The notes under the pieces are model-generated. The model was given only the letters and a program-made list of their open reading frames with translations, did not search any database and was not told the DNA's origin. 9,497 nt of DNA from an uncultured Lachnoanaerobaculum sp. (GTDB lineage Bacteria; Bacillota; Clostridia; Lachnospirales; Lachnospiraceae): the NCBI GenBank assembly GCA_916720285.1, contig CAKAQP010000089.1, forward strand, positions 1-9,497, read 5' to 3'. The translations under genes and the position numbers were made by a program. Below, piece after piece: positions 1-5,766 of the stretch; the stretch's first letter is position 1; the number at the start of each line of letters is the position of its first letter.

Positions 1-47
1 TCAATTATTTTATACTGTTATCATTGCTGATATTAACACTCCCCGTC

Positions 48-236
48 TCAATCTATATATCTTGCCACCGGCTTATCAGAATCGTTTTGATCTTCTCTAT
101 TATTGTTCCCTTTATTAGCTATCTTTCTAACAGCATTACCTGTTAATCTAAATGCACCTCTCATAAGCATGCGCATAAGATAGCGAAGTCCGAAACCTAT
201 CACAAATAAAATTATAACACCTAAAACTTTTTCCAT
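48..236 (-). CDS. Small single-span membrane protein, unknown function (62 aa)
   Basis: I do not recognise this family. The protein starts MEKVLGVIILFVIGFGLRYL: a hydrophobic stretch at about residues 4-17, then an Arg/Met-rich segment (RYLMRMLMRG) that could lie along the membrane as a basic amphipathic helix, then a polar tail rich in Asn, Asp, Arg and Lys. It looks like a small inner-membrane protein with a charged cytosolic tail. I chose the ATG at 236 because GGAG lies 6 nt upstream; the frame can be opened to a TTG at 248, but that would use the Shine-Dalgarno bases as codons. It lies 94 nt downstream of rplA on the same strand, beyond a hairpin, where L10 (rplJ) is usually found. It may be read through from the ribosomal operon, since no strong promoter is visible in the gap. 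The open frame, binding site and membrane segment make a real gene likely; its function is unknown. Confidence 0.6.
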   Translation of the reverse strand: MEKVLGVIILFVIGFGLRYLMRMLMRGAFRLTGNAVRKIANKGNNNREDQNDSDKPVARYID

Positions 237-272
237 TACATACTCCAATCTGAAATTTGTCTATACAGTAAA

Positions 273-305
273 ACTGCCACATACTCTTTACGAGTACATG
301 GCAGT
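273..305 (-). terminator. Hairpin after rplA, probable intrinsic terminator or processing stem
   Basis: Arms at 292-305 and 273-286 pair over 14 bp with a 5-nt loop. Read as minus-strand RNA the stem is complete, because two positions form G-U wobbles; read as plus-strand RNA the same positions are A/C mismatches, so the element belongs to the rplA strand. The stem is followed by only about four U before A and C, a weak U-tract. Termination may therefore be partial, letting some transcripts continue into the small membrane protein gene. It could also be an RNA-processing or stability stem. Confidence 0.6.
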
Positions 306-330
306 CTGCGCGTCTTTATTATATTAGCTA

Positions 331-1026
331 TTAGCCTGTAATTTTAGCAACGTTGAGTCTGATTCCTGGACCCATTGTTGATGTTAAAACTACACTCTTA
401 AGATAAGCACCCTTAACTGTGCTTGGTTTTGCCTTATTGATAGCATCCATAATGCTCTGGAAGTTCTCCAAAAGCTGCTGCTCACTGAATGAAGCCTTTC
501 CTACAGGTACGTGAACGAGGTTTGTCTTATCAAGACGATACTCTACCTTACCTGCTTTGATGTCTGCGATAGCCTTTGTAACATCCATTGTAACTGTACC
601 TGCCTTAGGGTTTGGCATAAGTCCCTTAGGTCCGAGTACCTTACCGAGGCGTCCTACAACGCCCATCATATCAGGTGTTGCAACTATAACATCAAAATCT
701 AACCAGCCGTCGTTCTGGATCTTTGGAATAAGCTCCTCAGCTCCAACATAGTCAGCTCCGGCAGCCAAAGCCTCATCAGCCTTTGGTCCCTTTGCAAATA
801 CTAAGATTTTAACAGTCTTACCTGTTCCGTGTGGCAGTACTACCGCACCACGAATCTGCTGGTCTGCATGACGTCCGTCAAGACCTGTTCTTATATGTAA
901 TTCTATTGTTTCATCGAACTTAGCAACTGCTGTCTTCTTAATTAAAGCTACTGCCTCGCTTGCATCATACTGTACGCTACGATCAACTAATTTGGCAGCT
1001 TCAACATATCTTTTTCCGTGTTTCAT
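331..1026 (-). CDS. rplA: 50S ribosomal protein L1
   Basis: This is a full-length L1 of 231 residues, the usual bacterial size. L1 binds 23S rRNA, forms the mobile L1 stalk that helps release deacylated tRNA from the E site, and in many bacteria represses its own operon by binding mRNA. Domain I is split around domain II, as in the family. The signature lies at about residues 114-146 (IVATPDMMGVVGRLGKVLGP, then KGLMPNPKAGTVT), followed by the conserved C-terminal GAYLKSVVLTSTMGPGIRL. The ATG at 1026 has a perfect AGGAGG 8 nt upstream. The gene follows rplK by 17 nt and ends the conserved operon. The likely L1 target is the rRNA-like element just before rplK. Nothing in the protein looks altered. 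Confidence 0.98.
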   Translation of the reverse strand: MKHGKRYVEAAKLVDRSVQYDASEAVALIKKTAVAKFDETIELHIRTGLDGRHADQQIRGAVVLPHGTGKTVKILVFAKGPKADEALAAGADYVGAEELIPKIQNDGWLDFDVIVATPDMMGVVGRLGKVLGPKGLMPNPKAGTVTMDVTKAIADIKAGKVEYRLDKTNLVHVPVGKASFSEQQLLENFQSIMDAINKAKPSTVKGAYLKSVVLTSTMGPGIRLNVAKITG

Positions 1027-1043
1027 GTATATTACCTCCTAAA

Positions 1044-1469
1044 TTAGTCTTCTACTGTGATACCCATTGAGCGGGCTGTACCTGCTATCATAGAGATAGC
1101 TGAATCAATATTTGCTGCGTTAAGATCAGGCATCTTAAGAGTAGCGATTTCCTCGAGCTGTGCTCTTGTAATCTTAGCTACCTTTGTCTTGTTAGGTACG
1201 CCTGAACCTGAGGCGATCTTACATGCTTTCTTAAGTAAAACTGCAGCCGGTGGAGTCTTAGTTATGAAACTAAAGCTTCTATCTGCATAAACTGTGATAA
1301 CAACAGGGATGATTAAGTCTCCCTGATCTGCTGTTCTTGCATTAAACTGCTTTGTAAACTCAACTATGTTTACACCATGCTGTCCGAGAGCCGGACCGAC
1401 AGGTGGAGCCGGTGTTGCTTTACCTGCAGGTATCTGCAATTTGATATATCCTGTAACTTTCTTTGCCAT
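1044..1469 (-). CDS. rplK: 50S ribosomal protein L11
   Basis: L11, 141 residues (the Escherichia coli protein has 142). It forms the GTPase-associated stalk base with 23S rRNA, and in bacteria that use RelA/Rel it is needed for sensing uncharged tRNA. The N-terminal domain carries the Pro-rich thiostrepton-site segment (IPAGKATPAPPVGPALGQHG, about residues 13-32), and the C-terminal rRNA-binding domain holds SGSGVPNKTKVAKITRAQ and the terminal GTARSMGI. I chose the ATG at 1469 (MAKKVTGY) because AGGAGG sits 6 nt before it; the frame runs open to 1514, but that extension matches no L11 and would translate the leader RNA. The gene is 71 nt downstream of nusG, the longest gap in the operon, and that gap holds a probable L1 autoregulatory site. 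Confidence 0.98.
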   Translation of the reverse strand: MAKKVTGYIKLQIPAGKATPAPPVGPALGQHGVNIVEFTKQFNARTADQGDLIIPVVITVYADRSFSFITKTPPAAVLLKKACKIASGSGVPNKTKVAKITRAQLEEIATLKMPDLNAANIDSAISMIAGTARSMGITVED

Positions 1470-1475
1470 ATGGCA

Positions 1476-1481
1476 CCTCCT
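1476..1481 (-). promoter_or_regulatory. Ribosome binding site of rplK
   Basis: AGGAGG with a 6-nt spacer to the ATG at 1469. It fixes the rplK start and lies one base past the CCAC arm of the L1-binding-site mimic. L1 bound there could block ribosome entry (inference). Confidence 0.85.
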
Positions 1482-1482
1482 T

Positions 1483-1510
1483 GTGGTAATTTCGGGGATT
1501 TCCCTCCCAC
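1483..1510 (-). promoter_or_regulatory. Probable L1-binding leader element of rplK-rplA
   Basis: As minus-strand RNA this segment begins GUGGGAGGG, has a short AAAU loop, continues CCCC, and ends GAAAUUACCAC. GUGG (1510-1507) pairs with CCAC (1486-1483), GGG (1504-1502) pairs with CCC, and between the stems is an uneven loop with GA on one side and GAAAUUA on the other. From memory, the L1-stalk base of 23S rRNA has GUGGGAGG on one strand and GAAAUACCAC on the other with the same layout, so the mRNA closely imitates L1's rRNA target. L1 repression of rplK-rplA through such mimicry is established in Escherichia coli. Position in the nusG-rplK gap, directly before the Shine-Dalgarno, supports the same role here. 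A second small hairpin (GCATTT/AAATGC) lies just upstream at 1511-1526. Binding is inferred. Confidence 0.75.
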
Positions 1511-1540
1511 GCATTTAAATAAATGCAACTATGTAATAAA

Positions 1541-2074
1541 TTACATTTTCTTAACTTCTGTGAACTCGAGCTCTACTTTTGTCTCTCGTCCAAACATTTC
1601 TACATTGATAGAAACAGTTTTCCTCTTTTCGTTGACAGCGGTAATCACTCCCACGGTATCCTTCCATGCTCCGCTGATGACTGTAACCATATCGCCTTCC
1701 TTAAGGTCAACCTCAAGTCTTGCTTCAGGCTTTGCGGCATTGCCGCTGTAGCCAAGTGCTACAAGTTCATCTTCGGTGAGTGGTACCGGCTTGCTTCCCG
1801 GGCCTACAAAACCTGTAACGCCTCTGGTATTCCTTACAACATACCAGGTTTCATCATTCATATACATATGTATAAGAACATATCCGGGGAAAAGTTTTTT
1901 ATCTGACGATTTTTCGACACCATTTTTTACTTCAAGTATGGTCTCCATAGGAACCGTAACCTCAAGTATCTGATCTTGAAGTCCGCGATTCTCAATTGTC
2001 TTTTCAATATCTACTTTTACTTTATTCTCATAGCCTGAATAAGTATGGGCTACGAACCATTGTGCCTCTGCCAT
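1541..2074 (-). CDS. nusG: Transcription termination/antitermination protein NusG
   Basis: NusG, 177 residues, a normal length. It binds the RNA polymerase clamp, affects pausing and Rho-dependent termination, and can link polymerase to the ribosome. The NGN domain spans roughly residues 4-110 with WFVAHTYSGYE near the start, FPGYVLIHMYM at 62-72 and the hallmark VRNTRGVTGFVG at 80-91. A linker leads to the C-terminal KOW domain at about 126-177 (GDMVTVISGAWKDTVGVI). The ATG at 2074 lies 8 nt after secE; its binding site AGGTG overlaps the secE TAG stop, so the two genes are probably translationally coupled. Sharing one transcript with L11 and L1 is the standard bacterial arrangement. Confidence 0.98.
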   Translation of the reverse strand: MAEAQWFVAHTYSGYENKVKVDIEKTIENRGLQDQILEVTVPMETILEVKNGVEKSSDKKLFPGYVLIHMYMNDETWYVVRNTRGVTGFVGPGSKPVPLTEDELVALGYSGNAAKPEARLEVDLKEGDMVTVISGAWKDTVGVITAVNEKRKTVSINVEMFGRETKVELEFTEVKKM

Positions 2075-2082
2075 ATTTTCAC

Positions 2083-2280
2083 CTATTTAAGAACAAAGTT
2101 TAGTAAAAATTTGAAGATAAAGTCAAGTATTGATATTATAATACCAAGTACAATAGATGATGAAATAACAGCAATAGTCTGCTTTACAATATCATCCTTT
2201 GTCGGCCATACTATCTTTTTAAACTCTGTCTTTATTCCCTTCCAAAAGTCAGATATCTTTCCGCTTTTTCCTTCAGCCAT
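2083..2280 (-). CDS. secE: Preprotein translocase subunit SecE
   Basis: SecE, 65 residues with one membrane span, the short form of Gram-positive bacteria (the Escherichia coli protein has three spans). It clamps the two halves of SecY in the SecYEG channel. An amphipathic cytosolic helix (FWKGIKTEFKKIVWPTKDD) contains the conserved WPT at residues 25-27, and one hydrophobic helix runs about 35-61. The ATG at 2280 is preceded by AGGAG with a 5-nt spacer, and that site uses the last bases of the rpmG TAG stop, so translation is likely coupled. Gap to rpmG is 8 nt. Confidence 0.97.
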   Translation of the reverse strand: MAEGKSGKISDFWKGIKTEFKKIVWPTKDDIVKQTIAVISSSIVLGIIISILDFIFKFLLNFVLK

Positions 2281-2288
2281 AATTACTC

Positions 2289-2438
2289 CTATTTTGTTTC
2301 CTTATGCACTGTATGAGTTCTACAGAACCTACAATACTTTTTAATTTCCATACGGTCAGGATGATTTTTCTTATCCTTTGTCGTATTATAGTTTCTCTGC
2401 TTGCACTCTGTACAAGCAAGTGTTATCTTTGTACGCAC
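2289..2438 (-). CDS. rpmG: 50S ribosomal protein L33, zinc-ribbon (Cys4) form
   Basis: L33 of 49 residues. Two CxxC pairs, CTEC at residues 9-12 and CRFC at 36-39, mark the zinc-binding C+ form; the core reads LACTECKQRNYNTTKDKKN and the end is HTVHKETK. In species with both forms, a Cys-free paralogue can replace this one under zinc starvation (family knowledge; no paralogue is visible here). I place the start at the GTG at 2438, giving MRTKITLACTEC, because GGAGG lies 8 nt before it and this is the standard family N-terminus. An in-frame ATG at 2453 exists, but the Shine-Dalgarno would then be inside the coding sequence. First gene of the operon, directly behind the promoter and leader hairpin. 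Confidence 0.96.
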   Translation of the reverse strand: MRTKITLACTECKQRNYNTTKDKKNHPDRMEIKKYCRFCRTHTVHKETK

Positions 2439-2446
2439 AATCTCCA

Positions 2447-2451
2447 CCTCC
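2447..2451 (-). promoter_or_regulatory. Ribosome binding site deciding the GTG start of rpmG
   Basis: GGAGG with an 8-nt spacer to GTG at 2438. It immediately follows the AT of a decoy ATG at 2453; automatic callers may choose that ATG, or the much longer open frame reaching 2564. Confidence 0.8.
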
Positions 2452-2477
2452 ATTGTTCGAATTAGACTTGAAAATCC

Positions 2478-2501
2478 AAAAAAAAAGGACTTTGCATCCT
2501 T
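2478..2501 (-). terminator. Terminator-like hairpin at the 5' end of the rpmG operon transcript
   Basis: In minus-strand RNA, AAGGAU (2501-2496) pairs with GUCCUU (2490-2485), including one U-G wobble, around a GCAAA loop. A run of nine U (2486-2478) overlaps the stem foot and continues past it. This has the form of an intrinsic terminator. The transcript predicted from the promoter at 2512-2540 starts near 2505, so the stem would begin at about +5 and the U-run end at about +28. It could be an attenuator, a source of short abortive RNAs, or a 5' stability stem; the stem is short, so strong termination is not assured. Confidence 0.55.
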
Positions 2502-2511
2502 AATCTTTAGT

Positions 2512-2540
2512 ATTCTATCATATACAAGTATAACCGTCAA
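2512..2540 (-). promoter_or_regulatory. SigA-type promoter of rpmG-secE-nusG-rplK-rplA
   Basis: -35 TTGACG (2540-2535), 17-bp spacer, -10 TAGAAT (2517-2512) preceded by TGA, an extended -10. Each hexamer differs from consensus at one base. Predicted start near 2505. It is back to back with the plus-strand promoter, the two -35 boxes lying 17 bp apart. Confidence 0.85.
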
Positions 2541-2557
2541 TATATAAATATTTTTTC

Positions 2558-2585
2558 TTGACAAATTTCAATTTAATTCTAGAAT
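2558..2585 (+). promoter_or_regulatory. SigA-type promoter of the PTS EIIC-like gene
   Basis: -35 TTGACA (2558-2563, perfect), 16-bp spacer, -10 TAGAAT (2580-2585). Predicted start near 2592, giving a leader of about 33 nt. A strong GGAGGA (2614-2619) stands just before the ATG at 2625. I see no cre-like or other operator in the interval. Confidence 0.85.
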
Positions 2586-2624
2586 AAACATTGAAACAAA
2601 AACACACGTCTATGGAGGACTTCT

Positions 2625-3713
2625 ATGGAAAAGCTAAAATTATTTTTCAAAAGGAAAGATATTGTAATTTCAGCCAAGCGTTACGGTATTGATGCATTGG
2701 GCGCTATGGCACAGGGACTGTTTTGTTCACTGCTTATAGGTACTATTATAAATACTGTAGGTAAGCAATTTCAAATTTCTTTTCTTACGAGTACGGTTGC
2801 TACTATTGCAGGGGTTGAATATACGGTAGGATCTCTGGCAAGTGCTATGAGCGGTCCGGCAATGGCTGTTGCTATCGGCTATGCACTCAATACTCCGCCA
2901 CTTGTACTATTTTCTTTGATTACTGTAGGTTTCGCTTCCAATGCACTAGGGGGTGCAGGCGGACCATTGGCAGTATTATTTGTTGCTATTATAGCGTCTG
3001 AAGTAGGAAAAATGGTTTCAAAAGAAACCAAGATAGATATTCTTGTTACACCTCTTGTAACAATATCTGTCGGAATCTTCTTATCCGCTATACTTGCTCC
3101 AACTCTTGGAAAAGCCGCTATGAAACTTGGAACAGTGATTATGTGGGCTACAAGCCTTCAACCTTTCCTTATGGGTATACTGGTTTCACTTCTTGTCGGT
3201 GTGGCACTTACACTTCCCATTTCATCGGCAGCCATATGTGCGGCTCTTGGACTCACAGGGCTTGCAGGCGGTGCCGCTTTGGCAGGCTGTTGCGCTCAGA
3301 TGGTCGGATTTGCTGTTATCTCATTTCCAGAGAATAAATGGTCCGGACTTATATCTCAAGGTATAGGAACATCAATGCTCCAAATGGGCAATATAGTAAA
3401 GAATCCACGCATCTGGATTGCACCATGTATTACTTCTATGATTACAGGACCTATTGCTACATGTATATTTAAGTTGCAAATGAACGGAGCTGCCGTATCA
3501 TCAGGTATGGGTACATGCGGTCTCGTAGGGCAGATTGGAGTGTATACAGGTTGGGTAAGCGATATTGCAAACGGAAGCAAAGCTTCTATTACTTCATTTG
3601 ACTGGATAGGACTTATATTTATATCATTTGTTCTTCCGGCTGTTATCACACCTGTTATTCATATGTTTGTGAAAAAGATGGGACTGGTAAAGACAGGCGA
3701 TCTTAAATTATAA
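2625..3713 (+). CDS. PTS EIIC-like membrane protein of the PfoR type
   Basis: A 362-residue polytopic membrane protein with about eight to ten hydrophobic, Gly/Ala-rich segments. I recognise the overall look of the PTS_EIIC_2 / COG3641 (PfoR) family: the N-terminal ISAKRYGIDALGAMAQGLFC segment, the GFASNALGGAGGPLAVLFVA loop at about 102-121, LPISSAAICAALGLTGLAGG at 197-216, and the Gly-rich MNGAAVSSGMGTCGLVGQIG at 286-305. The family resembles sugar-channel EIIC subunits; Clostridium perfringens PfoR was described as affecting perfringolysin expression. No EIIA or EIIB domain or gene is nearby, so substrate and energy coupling are unknown. It could be a sugar or small-molecule carrier using a distant EIIA/EIIB, or a sensor. 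It has its own promoter and GGAGGA 5 nt before the ATG, and is monocistronic, ending at a terminator. An upstream out-of-frame ATG (2612) overlaps the binding site and is ignored. Confidence 0.85.
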   Translation: MEKLKLFFKRKDIVISAKRYGIDALGAMAQGLFCSLLIGTIINTVGKQFQISFLTSTVATIAGVEYTVGSLASAMSGPAMAVAIGYALNTPPLVLFSLITVGFASNALGGAGGPLAVLFVAIIASEVGKMVSKETKIDILVTPLVTISVGIFLSAILAPTLGKAAMKLGTVIMWATSLQPFLMGILVSLLVGVALTLPISSAAICAALGLTGLAGGAALAGCCAQMVGFAVISFPENKWSGLISQGIGTSMLQMGNIVKNPRIWIAPCITSMITGPIATCIFKLQMNGAAVSSGMGTCGLVGQIGVYTGWVSDIANGSKASITSFDWIGLIFISFVLPAVITPVIHMFVKKMGLVKTGDLKL

Positions 3714-3716
3714 AAT

Positions 3717-3755
3717 AATCCTCGGGATTTGGTGAATTCCAAAATCCCGAGGATT
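3717..3755. terminator. Bidirectional intrinsic terminator between convergent genes
   Basis: A perfect 14-bp stem (3717-3730 with 3742-3755), GC-rich in the middle (CCTCGGGA/TCCCGAGG), with an 11-nt loop whose GG and CC could extend the stem past one bulged base. TTTTATTTTT follows on the plus strand and ATTATTTTAT on the minus strand. It closes the PTS EIIC-like gene from the left and glycerate kinase from the right. Confidence 0.92.
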
Positions 3756-3761
3756 TTATTT

Positions 3762-4889
3762 TTACAGTAATCTGAATACCTGCTCCGCAGTATCTGTAAG
3801 ATTTTGCTTTGCAATATCTGTTTGCATTGCTTCTTCCAATGTAACTATTCTTCTAAGTATCGGGAAGAAGGCATCAATTCCGTGCTCATTACAAACTCCT
3901 GCATCCTCCGTTACACTTCCTGAGAATGCTATAACTTTTTTGTTATACTTCTTTGCAATATTTGCTACACCTACAGGAGCCTTTCCCATAACGGTTTGAT
4001 GATCGAGTCTGCCCTCTCCTGTAACTACAATATCAGCATCCTTTACATATTCCTCAAGCTTTGTCTCATCAAGGACTATTTTTATTCCCGATTCAAGCTT
4101 TGAATTTGTAAAGTTAAAGAATGCATATCCAAGTCCGCCTGCCGCACCGGTTCCGGGATATTCACTGTCTGCAGTAGGATATTTTTCTTTTACTATCTTT
4201 GAATAGGCATTTAGCCATCCGTCCATATCTGCCACCATTTCCTTAGTAGCACCCTTTTGCGGTCCGTATATTGCGGAGCATCCAAGCTCTCCACAGAGAG
4301 GATTATTTACATCACATGCCACTCTGAAATAACATTCCGAAAGCTCTTTTATTACATTCTCATCTCTTATGCTTACAATATCTCTGACACCGCTTGCTCC
4401 AAATCCTACCTGATTACCTTCTTTATCAAGGAACTCATACCCCAGTGCCTGAAGCATTCCTATTCCACAGTCATTTGTAGCGGAACCGCCTATTCCAACT
4501 ACAAAATGCCTGCAGCCTTTATTTATGGCATCCTTTATAAGCTCTCCTACTCCGAATGTGGTAGTATATAAAGGGTTCTTTTCATCACCACTTACCAAGG
4601 TAATGCCTGCAGCCTGTGACATTTCTATTATAGCAGTCTTACTTGAATCAACTATTCCGTAAACGGCGTTTACTTTTCTCCCTACAGGTCCTGTTACATC
4701 AACATTTATAAGCCTTCCGCCCATACCGATAGAAAGAGCTTCCACAGTGCCCTCACCACCGTCTGCAAGCGGTCTTATTTCAACTTCTGCATCCTTATGT
4801 GCTTTCTTTATTCCATTTGATATAGCCTCACCTGCCTCCAAAGAAGACATACTTCCTTTAAATGAATCAATGGCAACAACAACTCTCAT
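3762..4889 (-). CDS. Glycerate kinase (GarK/GlxK family)
   Basis: Phosphorylates D-glycerate with ATP; enzymes of this family (TIGR00045/COG1929) make 2-phosphoglycerate, which enters lower glycolysis. At 375 residues it is a normal length. Family motifs in order: DSFKGS at 8-13, ADGGEGT at 42-48, GIGGSATND at 132-140, ACDVNNPLCG at 191-200, GTGAAGGLGYAF at 246-257, VTGEGRLDHQT at 289-299 and GKAPVGVA at 302-309. The ATG at 4889 follows AGGAG with a rather long 10-nt spacer. The 80-nt gap upstream is AT-rich, with a possible TATGAT -10 but no convincing -35, so the gene may be co-transcribed with the unknown exported protein upstream. No glucarate, galactarate or serine-glyoxylate genes are nearby, so the glycerate source is unknown. 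I leave the symbol blank because garK and glxK cannot be told apart here. Confidence 0.93.
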   Translation of the reverse strand: MRVVVAIDSFKGSMSSLEAGEAISNGIKKAHKDAEVEIRPLADGGEGTVEALSIGMGGRLINVDVTGPVGRKVNAVYGIVDSSKTAIIEMSQAAGITLVSGDEKNPLYTTTFGVGELIKDAINKGCRHFVVGIGGSATNDCGIGMLQALGYEFLDKEGNQVGFGASGVRDIVSIRDENVIKELSECYFRVACDVNNPLCGELGCSAIYGPQKGATKEMVADMDGWLNAYSKIVKEKYPTADSEYPGTGAAGGLGYAFFNFTNSKLESGIKIVLDETKLEEYVKDADIVVTGEGRLDHQTVMGKAPVGVANIAKKYNKKVIAFSGSVTEDAGVCNEHGIDAFFPILRRIVTLEEAMQTDIAKQNLTDTAEQVFRLL

Positions 4890-4969
4890 TTTGCTGTTTC
4901 TCCTTTCATCTGTACTGATGCCAGTTTATCATATAAATACATCAAAATATACTTAAAAAATCTACTTGT

Positions 4970-5710
4970 TTATAAAATAAATCTTATACTGTATTTTTTA
5001 TATAAAATAAATCCTACCGATAAAACAGCGATTAATCCCCCGGTTAATAATATGATTGAATTTCCTACACTGATTTTATCTGAATTATATAAAGCTATAA
5101 ATTTTTTGATCTCATCAAAGCTATACCAGCCCTTTTTTATAGAAATCTTATCTCTCTCAATATCGACTAAAACCCCTACCTTTAATGAATCATCATCAAA
5201 AACTTTCACCAACAATACTGATCCGAAGGGGGTGGCCCTGTCTGCCCCAAGCACGAGGATATTTGTCATTCCTGTATTATATTGTTCACCTAAAAGCTCG
5301 GACATCAGAGCTATTGTTGTGTAATTTTTGTCCTCATAAATTAAATTTTCGGCTTCAAAAAGCTTACCGTTTTTATCATACGAAAGTATTCTTTCCAAGT
5401 ATTCATTTGACGGCTTATATTCTGTCACAACCCAGTTGGAGTCCTTCATATCAATAGTATCTGTATTCGACTCAAAGACAAGTTCTCTAAGTTTATCCTC
5501 AGATTTAATTTTGCTGACAGGCACCGCATTATATACAAAGAATAGATCGGTATTATTAACAACATTTTGATTAGGCTCCCCATTTTTTGAAAGAGCATTT
5601 ATCATAACATCATTCGAAGGAGGAGTGATACCAAATGAATTGATGCAAATATTTAAAGAGAAAATACAAAAAAATATAAATACCGATATCTTTGCAGCTT
5701 TATTATTCAT
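4970..5710 (-). CDS. Exported, C-terminally anchored protein, unknown function
   Basis: I do not recognise this 246-residue protein. An N-terminal hydrophobic segment at about 8-27 after a short basic start (MNNKAAK) looks like a signal peptide or anchor. A polar domain of about 190 residues follows, with no Cys or obvious catalytic cluster but a well-formed core (ILVLGADRATPFGSVLLVKV at about 151-170, then LKVGVLVDIERDKISIKKGW). A second hydrophobic helix at about 218-238 precedes a short basic tail (YKKYSIR). This predicts a surface domain held by a C-terminal anchor, broadly the shape of TPM-domain proteins, though I cannot confirm that family. I chose the ATG at 5710 because GGAGG lies 5 nt upstream; the in-frame ATG at 5722 includes the binding site. 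It follows another membrane-anchored unknown by 56 nt, probably in one transcript. Confidence 0.75.
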   Translation of the reverse strand: MNNKAAKISVFIFFCIFSLNICINSFGITPPSNDVMINALSKNGEPNQNVVNNTDLFFVYNAVPVSKIKSEDKLRELVFESNTDTIDMKDSNWVVTEYKPSNEYLERILSYDKNGKLFEAENLIYEDKNYTTIALMSELLGEQYNTGMTNILVLGADRATPFGSVLLVKVFDDDSLKVGVLVDIERDKISIKKGWYSFDEIKKFIALYNSDKISVGNSIILLTGGLIAVLSVGFILYKKYSIRFIL

Positions 5711-5715
5711 CTTAA

Positions 5716-5720
5716 CCTCC
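5716..5720 (-). promoter_or_regulatory. Ribosome binding site deciding the start at 5710
   Basis: GGAGG with a 5-nt spacer (TTAAG) to the ATG at 5710. The alternative ATG at 5722 overlaps it and has no comparable site of its own. Confidence 0.7.
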
Positions 5721-5732
5721 ATAAAACAATTA

Positions 5733-5762
5733 AATCAATAGACTGTGAAAATAATATTGATT
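5733..5762 (-). repeat. AT-rich inverted repeat between the two unknown membrane-protein genes
   Basis: AATCAATA (5733-5740) and TATTGATT (5755-5762) form an 8-bp stem with a 14-nt loop in the gap between the genes. On the minus strand it is followed by TAATTGTTTT, so it might be a weak terminator that lowers expression of the downstream gene, but the stem has only one G-C pair at each end region and is not convincing. The loop contains part of the 15-bp repeat also found inverted at 6295-6309. Confidence 0.35.
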
Positions 5763-5766
5763 ACTC

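Noticed and set aside
1..47. Possible promoter (TGTTAA, 18 bp, TATAAA) on the minus strand at the left edge
   Set aside because: The -35 is poor, the spacing is long, and no downstream gene is visible in the window to support it.
511..751. Plus-strand open frames opposite rplA
   Set aside because: They lie wholly inside the highly conserved rplA gene on the other strand and have Cys/Leu-rich low-quality composition with no binding site; antisense shadows.
1057..1290. Plus-strand open frame opposite rplK
   Set aside because: Shadow of rplK; no ribosome binding site or family resemblance.
1470..1514. Upstream extension of rplK
   Set aside because: It covers the L1-like leader element and binding site; no L11 has it.
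1377..1973. Plus-strand open frames opposite nusG and the nusG-rplK gap
   Set aside because: Overlap nusG completely and would cross the L1-site leader; composition is not protein-like.
2439..2564. Upstream extension of rpmG to 91 residues
   Set aside because: It would run through the promoter -10 box, the leader hairpin and the Shine-Dalgarno; L33 is 49 residues.
3356..3649. Minus-strand open frame opposite the PTS EIIC-like gene
   Set aside because: Antisense to conserved membrane-protein codons, with no binding site or promoter.
4257..4571. Plus-strand open frame opposite glycerate kinase
   Set aside because: Antisense shadow of a well-conserved enzyme.
4890..4969. Separate promoter for glycerate kinase
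   Set aside because: A TATGAT box is present but the matching -35 (TTAAGT) is weak, so I do not call it.
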